Counted from the stretch's first letter, positions 27,804-37,008 are shown. The stretch: DNA of 64,000 nt from Massilia sp. Root133 (GCF_001426525.1 NZ_LMEW01000032.1:1370-65369); one strand, 5' to 3'. Numbers and translations are program-made. The notes: generated by a model not told the origin, from the sequence alone.

Positions 27804-28640
27804 TTACGGAAACGGCCGCAGCGCGATGCCGTGTTCGTACAGCCTGGGCAGCCACGCCTGCTCGAAGATGCGCCGGAACCCCAGGTTCGTCGGGTGCATT
27901 TCGTTCGACCAGTAATCGCGGTACGTGTGGTCGCGCGGCAGGATGCCGCGGCTGTCGATGTGCACGACGCCCGGCGTCACGGCCGCCAGCGGCGCGAGCA
28001 GGTCGTCGTTCAGGCGGTCGATCATGAGGCGCGCGATCGCGCTGCGCAGCGCCAGGTCCGGCGGGACGCCGCGCCGGTCCAGCGCCGGCGCGAGCCATGG
28101 CCCGGCGTGGATCAGGCCGAACTCGAAGCCCCGGCCGTCCGGCACCGGGTAGTCGTAGCCATGCACGAAGATGGGCGCCAGGGTGGCGCTGGCGTGCTTC
28201 GCGACGCGGATCGACGCGATCAGCCGCGTGAGGGCCTGGCGCAGCCGGAACAGCATGTCGTCCATGCCGCGGCCGTCGATCCAGCCATGTGCATCGGTGC
28301 CGGGCGGGCGATGGTCGAACAGCGCGAGGTCCACGTCGACGGCGTCGTTGCCCGCCCCGCTGATATAGAACTCCGCAAACCCTTCCACGAAGCCGGGACG
28401 GAGGAAATGCTCGACCGTGTCGGCATACTTGCCGTCGCCGACGTAATCCTTGAGCCGCGCGCCGTTGTAGCCCACGAGCTGGATGTTGCGATGGTCGTCG
28501 GACAGGGCCGGATGGTTGATCATCGTGCCCAGGATATTGTTGTTGACGTACCAGAACCAGGAATCGCCGATGGCGAGCGCGGACGGATAGCCGATGTCGG
28601 CGTTGTCCCAGCGCTCTTCGGGTTTGTAGATGTGCGGCAT
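27804..28640 (-). CDS. SGNH/GDSL-type hydrolase
   Basis: 278 residues from the ATG at 28640 (AGG-rich ribosome site); longer frames are shadows. Block I GDS in ALAIGDSWFWY (about residue 24), block III GND in SGAGNDAVD, and block V with the His in NEMHPTNLG, forming the Ser-His pair of the SGNH fold. No signal peptide, so cytoplasmic. Substrate not predictable; esterases and lipases of this fold vary widely. Confidence 0.8.
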   Translation of the reverse strand: MPHIYKPEERWDNADIGYPSALAIGDSWFWYVNNNILGTMINHPALSDDHRNIQLVGYNGARLKDYVGDGKYADTVEHFLRPGFVEGFAEFYISGAGNDAVDVDLALFDHRPPGTDAHGWIDGRGMDDMLFRLRQALTRLIASIRVAKHASATLAPIFVHGYDYPVPDGRGFEFGLIHAGPWLAPALDRRGVPPDLALRSAIARLMIDRLNDDLLAPLAAVTPGVVHIDSRGILPRDHTYRDYWSNEMHPTNLGFRRIFEQAWLPRLYEHGIALRPFP

Positions 28641-28761
28641 GATGGCCTCCGTTCCACGTATTGTGCACTGACCGGGAACAAGAAGGCGCATTGACGCAAA
28701 ACAAAGATGTCGTGATGCGTCACACAAAATGCGGAGCAGGGTGGCCGCTCCGCATACCATG

Positions 28762-31700
28762 TCAGAGCGACTTCAGGAACGCCAGCAGCGCCTCGCGGTC
28801 GGCCTTGCCGAGGTTTTCGAAGCGCACGCGTGCCTGCGTGGCCTCGCCGCCGTGCCACAGGATCGCCTCCGTCAGAGTGCGGGCGCGGCCGTCGTGCAAA
28901 TAGCCCACACGCGCCGCGTTGCCCATCACCTTGTCCGTGTAGCCGATGCCCCACAGCGGCGCCGTGCGCCACATCGCGCCCGTCGCCTGGCCTTCCGCGA
29001 ACTTGTCCGCCAGGCCGTCGCCCATGTCGTGCAGCAGCAGGTCGGAGTACGGGTGGATGGTCTGGTTGCGCAGTTCCGCGAACAAATGGCCGCTGCCCGT
29101 CTTCATCTCCGCCGTGTGGCAGGCGGTGCAACGCATGCCCTGGAACAGCTTCGCGCCGGCGCCGACCTGCACCGGATCGACCCGGTGCTCGTCGAGCGGT
29201 GCGACGCCTTTCGGGAACCCGCTGGACAGGCTGCGCTGCGCGGGCACGGCGACGAGCGCCAGGTAGTGGGCGATCTTCTGCAGGTCCGCTTCCGCGATCC
29301 CGGCTTGCGTGCCGCCGGCGGCGCATGCTGCCGGGCCGTTCACGCAGGCGCGGTTCGGGTAGACGGGCGACGTCACGCCCATGTCGAGGAGGAGCGCTTC
29401 GGCCGCCTGGTGGCGCAGAGTCGCTTTCGCCGCCTTCCAGCCGAAGCGGCCGAGGCGCACGGCGCCGCTCTCCGGATCGTAGGCGAAGTTGGCCACGCCG
29501 CGCACGCCGTCCACGTCGGGCGTCGTGCGTACGCGCGCGAGGATGTCCGCTTCCGGCACGGCTTCCAGCAGGCCGGTGCCGATCATCGGCTGGGCCGCGC
29601 GCAGCGACACGCGCTCCGGCACCGGGCCCTCGAAGGCCAGCGTCGGCTTGCGCAGTTCGACGACGGTGCCGTCCGCGAGCTTGACCGTCTTCGCTTCGAA
29701 GCCGGCCACGCGCACGGCGGTGCCCCAGTCGCGGGCGCCGTTCATCTGGATCGCCGTGCCGTATTGCGGGTGCGGCAGCTGGCGGCCATCCGTGCCCGTG
29801 ACGGCCACGCGCACGGACATCGCGTCCAGCTTCTGGTTGATGCTCGTCGGCGCCGGGCTGCGGCCGTTGTTGACGTGGCAGCCGATGCACGCGGACTGGT
29901 TGAAGCGGGCACCCTGCAAACCGACGGCGCCGAGGTAGCGATCGTTGCCCGGCTCATTGTGGTCGCCCGTCGTGAAATTCGTATGGACGAGGCGCCGTCC
30001 CTCGACGAAGCGCTGCACGCCCTGCATGCCCGCATTGTTCTGCGGCTGCTGGAACATGAACAGGCCGTTGTCCGAGTAATTGTAGGAGACGGAACCGAGA
30101 CCGCCGGACAGCGTCGCATCCGGCAGCGGCACGGAATTCAGGCGCGGCTGCGCGCCGTACCACGGCCGCAGGCCCGCCCCGACCACGTACACCCATTCCG
30201 GGCCGTAGTAGCGGATGCCGCCGTTGTCGCCTTTCGCGGCCATCGCGTCCGTCGTCGAGAACATCGACGGCGCGACCTCGATGACGTCGCCGACGACGAG
30301 CGGCCGGGACGGTACGTCCTTCCCGTTCGGGAAACCGTCCGCGCCGAGATCCGCGTGGCCCGGATATGCCTTCACCAGCAGGGTGCACGCGCCATTGATG
30401 CCCGCCGTGGCGGTCAGCCTGCCCGGCGTCGGATACGGCGTCGGCTTGCAGAGCGTGACGTTGCGGTCGACGAGCTCGCCCGGATTCATCCAGCCGTAGC
30501 CAGTGACACCGGGCCGGTCGAAGCCGCGGAAGAACGCCACCTGGCCGGGCAGGAAGTCGACCTGGGTGTACTGGTTGTAGACGAGCGTCGGCTTCGTGAC
30601 GCCCGCCACGCGGCTGTTGTCGATGATCTCGATGCCCCAGGTGCGGTTCTGGAAGTAATGCGGCACGAACGTGAGGTAATTGCCCGGCCCCTTGTCGAGC
30701 GGCAGGCCCGTCGCCGGATCGACGGTCTCGTTCGGGCCGTAGCCGATCTCGTTCCAGTCCTCGCCGCGCTCGCGTCCATGGCGGGCCAGCGCGCGGGCGC
30801 CGAAGCGCGTGACGAGCGTGCCGTCGGGGAGGGTGAATTGCAGGGTCTCCAGCGGTTCGGCGGAGGCGGGCAAGGGCGCCCATCCGCTGCCCGACGCGGG
30901 ATAGTTCAGGGGCGACGTGGCGTTGACGGGCAGCGTGTTGTCGCTGCCGGGCGTGCGGAACTCGACCTCGAACAGCGAATAGCCGTATTGCGTGGCGCGC
31001 GCGACACCCTGCAGGCGCACGTAGCGCGCGCTCGTGTTCAGGTTGAGGAATTCTTCCGTGCCGCCCTTGCCCTCGGCGACGTAGCGCAGTTGCGTCCACG
31101 TCTTGCCGTCGTCGGAGACGCGCAGCGCATATTCCTTGCCATACGCGTTCTCCCAGGTCAGTTTGACTGCGCCGATCGGCGTCGGCACGCCGAAATCGAA
31201 CTGGATCCAGGCGCCGTCCTCGGCGGCGCTGGCCCAGCGCGTGTCCGGCTTGCCGTCGATCGCCATCGACGCCGCCAGCCCGCCGTTTTCCACCGCCGAC
31301 GACGTCGCGGCCACCGGCTTGACGATGACTCCAGGCTTGGTGAGGTCGACCGGAATCGGCGTCGGGACGCTGCCGCCCGGCGTGGCGGGCGTGCCGGTAA
31401 ACGCCTGCATCTCGAAGATCGAATAGCCGTACTGGCTCGAGCGTTTCACACCATGCATGCGCAGGTAGCGGCCCTGGGCGGACAGGCCGCCGACGTCCTC
31501 GGTGCCGCCCGTGCTGGCGTCGACGGTCTTGATCGTGGTCCAGTGCACATTGTCGTCCGACACCTGCAGCAGGTATTGCAGGGCGTGCGCGTTTTCCCAG
31601 ACGATGTTGACGCGGTTGATCGTCACAGTCTTGCCGTAGTCGAGCGTCAGCCACTGGTCGTCCGTGAACCCGCTGCTCCAGCGTGTGGCGGCGTCATGGT

Positions 31701-31911
31701 CGATCGTTGCGGCGGCCGACAGATCGCCCCGTTCCGACGCGCTGGCGGTCGCGGCGGCGGGCGTCAGCGCGCTTTCCGTCGCGATCTCCGCCGCCGTGCG
31801 GGTCATCGACTGGCTGCTCGGCGCGCCCGGATCGCCGGCGCCGCAGGCGGAGAGCAGGGCGCTGGTCAACAGCGCCAGGGTGGATGGTAAGCCTCGATAC
31901 CGTTGTGGCAT
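28762..31911 (-). CDS. Lipoprotein with two discoidin domains and a di-haem oxidoreductase domain
   Basis: 1049 residues from the ATG at 31911 (GGAGGA ribosome site). Lipobox LLSAC at about 18-22. Two F5/8-type-C (discoidin/CBM32) domains at about 48-173 and 200-325 share WENAYGKEYALRVSDDG-like and ATQYGYSLFEVEF-like blocks. The rest is a DUF1111 di-haem oxidoreductase with haem motifs CIGCH and CTACH and the block GGLGSVSYNYSDNGLFMFQQ. It is probably anchored in the outer membrane, binding a carbohydrate surface while oxidising a substrate. Substrate unknown. Such domain fusions vary among DUF1111 proteins. Confidence 0.85.
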   Translation of the reverse strand: MPQRYRGLPSTLALLTSALLSACGAGDPGAPSSQSMTRTAAEIATESALTPAAATASASERGDLSAAATIDHDAATRWSSGFTDDQWLTLDYGKTVTINRVNIVWENAHALQYLLQVSDDNVHWTTIKTVDASTGGTEDVGGLSAQGRYLRMHGVKRSSQYGYSIFEMQAFTGTPATPGGSVPTPIPVDLTKPGVIVKPVAATSSAVENGGLAASMAIDGKPDTRWASAAEDGAWIQFDFGVPTPIGAVKLTWENAYGKEYALRVSDDGKTWTQLRYVAEGKGGTEEFLNLNTSARYVRLQGVARATQYGYSLFEVEFRTPGSDNTLPVNATSPLNYPASGSGWAPLPASAEPLETLQFTLPDGTLVTRFGARALARHGRERGEDWNEIGYGPNETVDPATGLPLDKGPGNYLTFVPHYFQNRTWGIEIIDNSRVAGVTKPTLVYNQYTQVDFLPGQVAFFRGFDRPGVTGYGWMNPGELVDRNVTLCKPTPYPTPGRLTATAGINGACTLLVKAYPGHADLGADGFPNGKDVPSRPLVVGDVIEVAPSMFSTTDAMAAKGDNGGIRYYGPEWVYVVGAGLRPWYGAQPRLNSVPLPDATLSGGLGSVSYNYSDNGLFMFQQPQNNAGMQGVQRFVEGRRLVHTNFTTGDHNEPGNDRYLGAVGLQGARFNQSACIGCHVNNGRSPAPTSINQKLDAMSVRVAVTGTDGRQLPHPQYGTAIQMNGARDWGTAVRVAGFEAKTVKLADGTVVELRKPTLAFEGPVPERVSLRAAQPMIGTGLLEAVPEADILARVRTTPDVDGVRGVANFAYDPESGAVRLGRFGWKAAKATLRHQAAEALLLDMGVTSPVYPNRACVNGPAACAAGGTQAGIAEADLQKIAHYLALVAVPAQRSLSSGFPKGVAPLDEHRVDPVQVGAGAKLFQGMRCTACHTAEMKTGSGHLFAELRNQTIHPYSDLLLHDMGDGLADKFAEGQATGAMWRTAPLWGIGYTDKVMGNAARVGYLHDGRARTLTEAILWHGGEATQARVRFENLGKADREALLAFLKSL

Positions 31912-32005
31912 GGTTCCTCCTTGAAGGTCAGGTCGCGCGGGATGATCCCGCTGTCGATACGCTCTGGCGGCGCTTGTTATTGTTTCTGCGTCAATAAAGC
32001 TGATG

Positions 32006-32023
32006 ACATGATAAGCATCATGT
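32006..32023. promoter_or_regulatory. Small palindrome ACATGAT-N4-ATCATGT
   Basis: A perfect 7-bp inverted repeat with spacer AAGC in the AT-rich stretch 95 nt upstream of the di-haem lipoprotein start. Possible operator; no regulator assigned. Confidence 0.3.
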
Positions 32024-32033
32024 ATAAAATGAA

Positions 32034-32061
32034 AATAACGGCCGTCGCAACGGCCGTTATT
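32034..32061 (-). terminator. Terminator of the ridA-like gene
   Basis: A perfect 12-bp stem AATAACGGCCGT / ACGGCCGTTATT with a 4-nt loop, followed on the minus strand by TTTTCATTTT. It lies 53 nt downstream of the RidA stop. Confidence 0.8.
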
Positions 32062-32064
32062 GAG

Positions 32065-32084
32065 ACGTTTCCACATGGAAACGT
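32065..32084. promoter_or_regulatory. 20-bp operator-like palindrome ACGTTTCCA-CA-TGGAAACGT
   Basis: A perfect 9-bp inverted repeat with a 2-nt centre. Its GTTTCC/GGAAAC arms recall LacI-family operators, but with wider spacing. It sits 150 nt upstream of the discoidin/di-haem lipoprotein gene and just after the ridA-like gene. Confidence 0.4.
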
Positions 32085-32113
32085 TGCCAAGATAGCTTGG
32101 GATCTTGAACGTG

Positions 32114-32509
32114 TCAAGCGTGCGGCAAACGCGCGATGACCTTGATTTCGACATCGAATCCGTACAGCCAGGTCACGCCGACGGCCGTGACGTTCGGATA
32201 GGGCGCCTGGCCCCAGTATTCCTGCGCCACGGCCCAGATACGCTCGAATGTCGACTGGGGCTCGACGATGAACACGGTCACGTCGACCACGTCGTCGAAG
32301 CGGCAGCCGGCCGCGGCGAGAACGGCGTTCAGGTTCTCGAAAGCGCGCCGGACCTGGTCCTCAAGGCCGGGTGCGGGCGAGCCGTCGTCGCGGCTGCCGA
32401 CCTGGCCCGAGACGAACAGGAAGCCGTTGGCGCGCACGGCTGGCGAATAGCGGTTCTTGTCGTACAGCGCCTGGCGGCCCGGCGGGAAAACGACGTCGCG
32501 GATAGTCAT
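32114..32509 (-). CDS. RidA/YjgF family protein
   Basis: 131 residues, a single RidA domain: YSPAVRANGFLFVSGQVG, the substrate-gate block FENLNAVLAAAGCRFDDVVDVTVF and the C-terminal PYPNVTAVGVTWLYGFDVEIKVIA. RidA proteins hydrolyse reactive enamine/imine intermediates such as 2-aminoacrylate; the family conserves an Arg for carboxylate binding, and here that position (before the usual C-terminal E) reads TAVGV, so this is probably a non-canonical member like YjgH. Divergent from a LysR gene that may regulate it. Confidence 0.85.
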   Translation of the reverse strand: MTIRDVVFPPGRQALYDKNRYSPAVRANGFLFVSGQVGSRDDGSPAPGLEDQVRRAFENLNAVLAAAGCRFDDVVDVTVFIVEPQSTFERIWAVAQEYWGQAPYPNVTAVGVTWLYGFDVEIKVIARLPHA

Positions 32510-32590
32510 GGTGGTCTCCTTTGTTGATAAAGAATCTCACTGTAGAGGCTCGACCGTTCCCGATAAATCGGCAAGTCACGCCATCACTGT

Positions 32591-32607
32591 TTGTATAATT
32601 CGAACAA
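32591..32607. promoter_or_regulatory. LysR-type site and -10 element between ridA-like and lysR genes
   Basis: TTGTATAATTCGAACAA has TTGT/ACAA ends and fits the T-N11-A pattern of LysR sites. It includes TATAAT at 32594-32599. It is 19 nt upstream of the LysR start, consistent with autoregulation. Confidence 0.4.
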
Positions 32608-32625
32608 TCAACCTTGGGAGGGTGC

Positions 32626-33528
32626 GTGGACCGATTCGATTGCATGCGGGCATTCGTGCGCGTCGTGGAAGCCGGTAGTTTCACGAAGGCGGCGCAGACA
32701 CTGGACATGAGCCGGGCGACCGTCACCCAGCTCATCCAGCAATTGGAGGCGCGGGTGCGCGTAAAACTGCTGCACCGGACCACGCGCAGGGTCAACGTCA
32801 CGGAAGACGGCGCGGTGTATTACGAACGCGTCGTGCACATGCTGGCCGAGCTGGAAGACCTCGAGGCCGGGTTGCCGAACAAGGCGACGGCGCCGGCAGG
32901 GCGCTTGCGCGTCGATGTGCCGAGCCCGTTCGCGACGATGCTGCTCGTGCCGGCGCTGCCTGGATTCTACGCGCGCTACCCGGACATCCAGCTCGACCTG
33001 GGCGTCAGCGACCGGATGGTCGACCTGATCGGAGAGAATGTCGATTGCGTCGTGCGCGGTGGCGTCCTGACCGACCAGTCGCTCGCCGCGCGTCACGTGG
33101 CCGACCTGCAGCTGAGGGTCTATGCGGCGCCCGCGTATCTGGAACACGCGGGCGTGCCGACGCATCCGGCGCAACTGCGCGAGCCGTCGCACCGCATCGT
33201 GCAATTCCGCGGCGCGCGTTCCGGGCAGGGATTCGAGTACGCATTGCGGCGGGCCGACGAGACCGTGGTGCTGGACGCGCGCTACATGCTGGCGATCGAC
33301 GACGGCAACGCGTATCTCGCGGCCGGGCTGGCCGGCCTGGGCGTGCTGTGGCTGCCGGATTACATGGCGCGGGAAGCGGTCGCGCAGGGCGAGCTCGTCC
33401 GGTTGTTCGACGGCTGGGAGATCGCGCCGCTGCCGCTGTACGTCGCGTATCCTGCCAATCGGCACGTCGGCAGGAAGCTGCGGGTGTTCATCGACTGGGT
33501 GGTTGAATTCATGGAGGAAAAACAATGA
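32626..33528 (+). CDS. LysR-family transcriptional regulator
   Basis: 300 residues starting at GTG 32626 (MDRFDCMRAFVRVVEAGSFT), with GGGAGG 4 nt upstream. N-terminal winged HTH (KAAQTLDMSRATVTQLIQQLE) followed by the periplasmic-binding-like effector domain (GRLRVDVPSPFATMLLVPAL). The subgroup resembles regulators of small redox or detoxification genes. Divergent from the RidA-like gene and translationally overlapping (ATGA) the VOC gene, so either could be the target. Effector unknown. Confidence 0.9.
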   Translation: MDRFDCMRAFVRVVEAGSFTKAAQTLDMSRATVTQLIQQLEARVRVKLLHRTTRRVNVTEDGAVYYERVVHMLAELEDLEAGLPNKATAPAGRLRVDVPSPFATMLLVPALPGFYARYPDIQLDLGVSDRMVDLIGENVDCVVRGGVLTDQSLAARHVADLQLRVYAAPAYLEHAGVPTHPAQLREPSHRIVQFRGARSGQGFEYALRRADETVVLDARYMLAIDDGNAYLAAGLAGLGVLWLPDYMAREAVAQGELVRLFDGWEIAPLPLYVAYPANRHVGRKLRVFIDWVVEFMEEKQ

Positions 33529-33962
33529 CGATCAAACGCATGGATAACGTCCTCATCGTCGTGGACGATCTAGAAGCCGTGCAAGCGTTTTTCATCGAAC
33601 TGGGGCTCACGCTGGAGGGCGAAACGACGGTCGAGGGGCCGGACGTCGGACGCCTGATCGGCCTGGACAACGTCAGGGCGACGCTCGCGATGCTGCGCAC
33701 ACCGGATGGCCAGGGCATCGAACTGGACAAGTTCCACACGCCGGACGCCGTCAGGTTCGGGCCGGTGGCGGCGCCGGTGAATGCGCTGGGCTTGCGCCGG
33801 GTGATGTTTGCCGTCGACGACATCGATGCGATGGTCGCGCGCATGCGGGAGCGTGGCCACGAGGTCATTGGCGAAATGCGGTACGGGGCGTCCTACCGGT
33901 TGGCGTATATCCGTGGGCCGGAGGGGATCATTGTCGGGTTGGCGGAGTCGGTTGGAGCGTGA
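33525..33962 (+). CDS. VOC-family protein (glyoxalase/bleomycin-resistance fold)
   Basis: 145 residues in one VOC domain: MDNVLIVVDDLEAVQAFFIELGL, ELDKFHTP and GLRRVMFAVDDIDAMVARM, with the last strand EGIIVGLAESV. Its ATG overlaps the LysR stop, so it is co-translated with the regulator. The metal ligand positions are only partly clear; the usual His in strand 1 is Asn-Val here, so it may not be a metalloenzyme. Specific reaction unknown. Confidence 0.8.
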   Translation: MTIKRMDNVLIVVDDLEAVQAFFIELGLTLEGETTVEGPDVGRLIGLDNVRATLAMLRTPDGQGIELDKFHTPDAVRFGPVAAPVNALGLRRVMFAVDDIDAMVARMRERGHEVIGEMRYGASYRLAYIRGPEGIIVGLAESVGA

Positions 33963-35190
33963 TTTTCGTGATGCGTAACGGTATGTGTGCTATTTCGCAT
34001 AATCTATATTATGTCAAATTACGTTTATGGCGACGTCCGCGGGATGCCTTCCCTGGCGGGGTAAACCGCCTTTCGGCAGAACGTCGGACACCTTGTAAAA
34101 GCCGTCCCGGCGGTAGATCGATCGCCGCCACGTCCATGTGCTCGCCTTGCCATGGCATCGGGGTCTACGCGTCGTGGCCAGGCCGCAGCGGTATTCGTGT
34201 CGCTGGTTCTCGAAGACTCGATATGGCTGTGTCGCGCGTTAGGTGCGCGCCGAGAACGCCTCGGCGATGCTCGCGTGCGCGGAATCGGGTTGATTCGGCC
34301 TGCCCGGTCTCGGGCGTCGATCTGCGGGCGGCGTTGGCATCCAATCGAGATCGAACCGGCGCATGCCGCAGCGGGCGGCACGCTCCGTCGTTCGGATGGT
34401 CTTGCCCCGTCGCGGCGGTACCGCAGGACGTACGGCCGCCGTGAGGCGTCGATATCGGGCCCGCATCTTCCGGATCGGGCGGCACGCTCCAGACGTCGAT
34501 GCGCTGAGGCTTGTCTCGGCGGTGCCGAGAACTCGTGTTCGACTGGTCTTGCCCCGTCTCGGTGGCGCCACAGGACGTCCGGCCGCCGTGCGGCGTCGAT
34601 ATCCAGGCCGCAGCTCCGGGCCGGGCGGCACGCTCCGCAGGTCGATGCGCCGGGCCGAGAACTCGCGGTGGCCCGTGGCGTTGCCGACCAGACCCCGGAC
34701 ACTGGGGGAAATCGATCGCAATAACAACTCGAATGGCAGGCTCCGCAATTCGTAACGCCGCATCGTTCCGATTCCATGAGAGTCAAGCGGCACCAGGGTT
34801 TCGCAGTTAAATCGATGTCGATAATACTGGCGAAACCGGATATTCCAGCCCCTTTCTCTTTCCCTATCGGTGTCTTATTCAAACCTAATAAACTCGACAT
34901 TAGGGAATGTAATGTCGATTTAAATAGAACGGCGATTAAACATATTCTGCGCCAACCATATACAGCCGAAATGCGCTCGCTATCGGCCCGAATAAGCAAG
35001 TCTTCCTTTTCGAACATCAGCATTTTCCCGCTCCAGTAGGAAAACTCCCTCCCAAAAGACGAGCTCTCTCGCCCTGACCCCTATCAACGACGCCGAGCCC
35101 GTTTGTCACGATAGTGGACGGCGCGGGATTGGCGCCTGCCCTCTGCCGGTTCCAACGCTGCAAGCTATTTCAATGGAAAGGAGTAATGTC
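33963..35190. other. 1.2-kb stretch without a convincing gene
   Basis: From 34.0 to 34.75 kb the DNA is GC-rich, open in several frames on both strands, and made partly of imperfect direct repeats. From 34.8 to 35.05 kb it is AT-rich. A minus-strand frame starting at 35023 (MLMFEKEDLLIRADSERIS) has a GGAG ribosome site but its later part is the repeat region, so I do not call it. It may be a decayed island. Confidence 0.5.
34296..34637. repeat. Imperfect direct repeats, about 93-bp core
   Basis: Copies at 34398-34490 and 34545-34636 both run from GGTCTTGCCCCGTC to GGGCGGCACGCTCC with roughly 80% identity, 147 bp apart. A poorer copy occupies about 34296-34386. Protein coding is not supported in a single frame. 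Confidence 0.65.
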
Positions 35191-36690
35191 GTGAAACATT
35201 CTGCTATCGAAATCGGGACTCAGCTGGAGGCCGCGGCGCCCCAACTGAGGACTGTGGAGACCATGCTGCAAGACATGGAAACCAATGTGGCGCCGAATGC
35301 GCGTGCGGTCGCGCAAGGAAAATCAAAGCCCTTCCTGCCGACGATGCCTGCGGCCGAGTACGAAGAGGTCAAGTCGAAACTGCGGGCACAGGACCGGATG
35401 GCCGAGAAGCCGGTCGAGGCGGACATGGAAGCCGAAGCGGAACCCGAAGCCCTCCCCCGCGCGCCCATCGTCCTCGTCGGTCCCAATTTCGCGGGCGCGA
35501 CCGACGTCGACGGCCTGATGCCGCCGGACACGCACGGCGCGGTGGGCGTCGATCATTTCGTCGAGGTGACGAACTCCCACATCGATATCTTCCTGCGGAC
35601 CAATCCCAGCCAGCGCACCAGCATCTCGCTCGCGGCCTTCTTCGGCTATAGCGCCCGCGTGCTGTTCGACCCGCGCGCCGTGTACGACAGCGTGTGGAAC
35701 CGCTGGGTCGTGACGGCGGACGCGTTCCAGGAGTCGAGCACGCGCCAGCTCTTCTTCGTCGCGATCTCCACGACGTCGAACCCGCTCGGCCCGTATTTCA
35801 TCTATGCGCTGAACGTGACCTTCAACGCCGGCGATTTCTGGGATTACCCGCAGCTCGGCTACGACCAGGACTCGGTCATCATCACGGCCAACGTGTTCAC
35901 GGCGTCCGGCGGATTCCGGGGTGCCGACATGTTCGCGGTGGCGAAAGCGCGCCTGTACAACGGGCTCGGCTTCTCGGTTCCCGTCTTCACGGGCCTGCGC
36001 GCCACGCTCGCGCCGCCGATCGTGCTCGACCAGAATGCCCGCACGTACCTGATCGCCGCATCGGGCGGCAGCAGTCTGAGCCTCTACACGCTCACCAACT
36101 CGAGCCGGCCGAACGCGATCCAGCTGACGGGACCGGTGAACGTGGCGGTGCCCGCCTACACTGCCCCGCCCGACGCGCCGCAGCCGGGCACGACGTCCAC
36201 GCTGGATACGCTCGACGGCCGCTTCGTCAACGCCAGCACGCAGACCGGCGATTTCCTGTGGCAGGTTCATACCGTCAACCTGGTGGGCTATGCGGCGCCC
36301 AAGTTCTACCAGATCAATACGGCCTCCAGTTCGCTCGTGCGGAGCGCGTTCTTCTTCGGGACGTCGACGTCGTTCGACTTCAACGCGTCGATCGCGGCCA
36401 ACAGCGCGAACGACATCTACGTGACCTGGACGATGACCGACCCGCCGCGCGGTACCAATGCCCAGGTGCGGTTCTCCGGCTTCGACCACAACAACGGCAC
36501 CACGTATTCGCTGAGCCCGGGCATCGCGGCCTTCACGAGTCCGACGTTCTTCACGGGCGGCCGCTGGGGCGATTATTCGGCGGTGACGGTGGATCCGCGC
36601 AACACGCGGCGCGCATGGCTCGTCAATGAAGATGTCCTGACCAACCACGACTGGGGCAGCCGGATCGTCGGCATCGGTTTCGCGTCGTGA
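35191..36690 (+). CDS. Large protein of unknown function, beta-propeller-like
   Basis: 499 residues starting at GTG 35191 (MKHSAIEIGTQLEAAAPQ), chosen because AAAGGAG sits 6 nt before it and would lie inside the frame if the ATG at 35173 were used. No signal peptide. Residues 1-90 are acidic and helical. From about 95 the protein is beta-rich with Asp/Asn turns (GPNFAGATDVDGLMPPDTHG, VFFD-like strands, DNDIYVTWTMTD-like repeats), suggesting a propeller or jelly-roll surface protein. Possibly exported by an unknown route. Function not recognised. It follows a gene-poor region and ends one base from the convergent gene. Confidence 0.65.
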   Translation: MKHSAIEIGTQLEAAAPQLRTVETMLQDMETNVAPNARAVAQGKSKPFLPTMPAAEYEEVKSKLRAQDRMAEKPVEADMEAEAEPEALPRAPIVLVGPNFAGATDVDGLMPPDTHGAVGVDHFVEVTNSHIDIFLRTNPSQRTSISLAAFFGYSARVLFDPRAVYDSVWNRWVVTADAFQESSTRQLFFVAISTTSNPLGPYFIYALNVTFNAGDFWDYPQLGYDQDSVIITANVFTASGGFRGADMFAVAKARLYNGLGFSVPVFTGLRATLAPPIVLDQNARTYLIAASGGSSLSLYTLTNSSRPNAIQLTGPVNVAVPAYTAPPDAPQPGTTSTLDTLDGRFVNASTQTGDFLWQVHTVNLVGYAAPKFYQINTASSSLVRSAFFFGTSTSFDFNASIAANSANDIYVTWTMTDPPRGTNAQVRFSGFDHNNGTTYSLSPGIAAFTSPTFFTGGRWGDYSAVTVDPRNTRRAWLVNEDVLTNHDWGSRIVGIGFAS

Positions 36691-37008
36691 TCAGCGGATG
36701 CCGCTGTCGTAAATGATGCGTACCGGCGTGAACTGGTCCTTCTCCACCGTGACCGTTTGCGCCGGCGCCTGCGGATAGATGGCCTCGGATTCCGGCTGCA
36801 GGACGTACGTGCCGGGTTCGAGGATGATGCGGAACCGGCCGCCGGGGTCGCTCCGGACCTCCGCAACGTGGCGCCCTGCCCCATCCGCCACGCCGATCAG
36901 CGCCTGGTACGGGCGCTGGTTGACCATGCCCGGCCATTCGACCGGGCTCACCGGGCGCAGGATCACCTCGCCGTCGATACCGCTGGTAGCGTGAGCTGGA
37001 AGCACCAT
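36691..37008 (-). CDS. Small carboxypeptidase-regulatory-like domain protein
   Basis: 105 residues. The pattern GEVILRPVSPV then GRFRIILEPGTYVLQPE is that of carboxypeptidase-regulatory/CNA-B-type beta sandwiches, often extracellular. The short N-terminus (MVLPAHATSG) is not a clear signal peptide. Starts 39 nt downstream of the recombinase stop and convergent with the preceding gene. Role unknown. Confidence 0.55.
   Translation of the reverse strand: MVLPAHATSGIDGEVILRPVSPVEWPGMVNQRPYQALIGVADGAGRHVAEVRSDPGGRFRIILEPGTYVLQPESEAIYPQAPAQTVTVEKDQFTPVRIIYDSGIR

Noticed and set aside
28729..31890. 1053-codon plus-strand frame opposite the di-haem lipoprotein
   Set aside because: No signal, motif or ribosome site; the opposite strand encodes clear domains with a lipobox.
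32554..32625. A second independent operator for the ridA-like gene
   Set aside because: Only the LysR-type T-N11-A site is visible; other symmetry is within chance.
34025..35023. 332-codon minus-strand frame with GGAG before ATG at 35023
   Set aside because: The first third is AT-rich and plausible, but the rest reads through the decaying repeats in a composition equal to other frames. Kept as a finding, not a gene.
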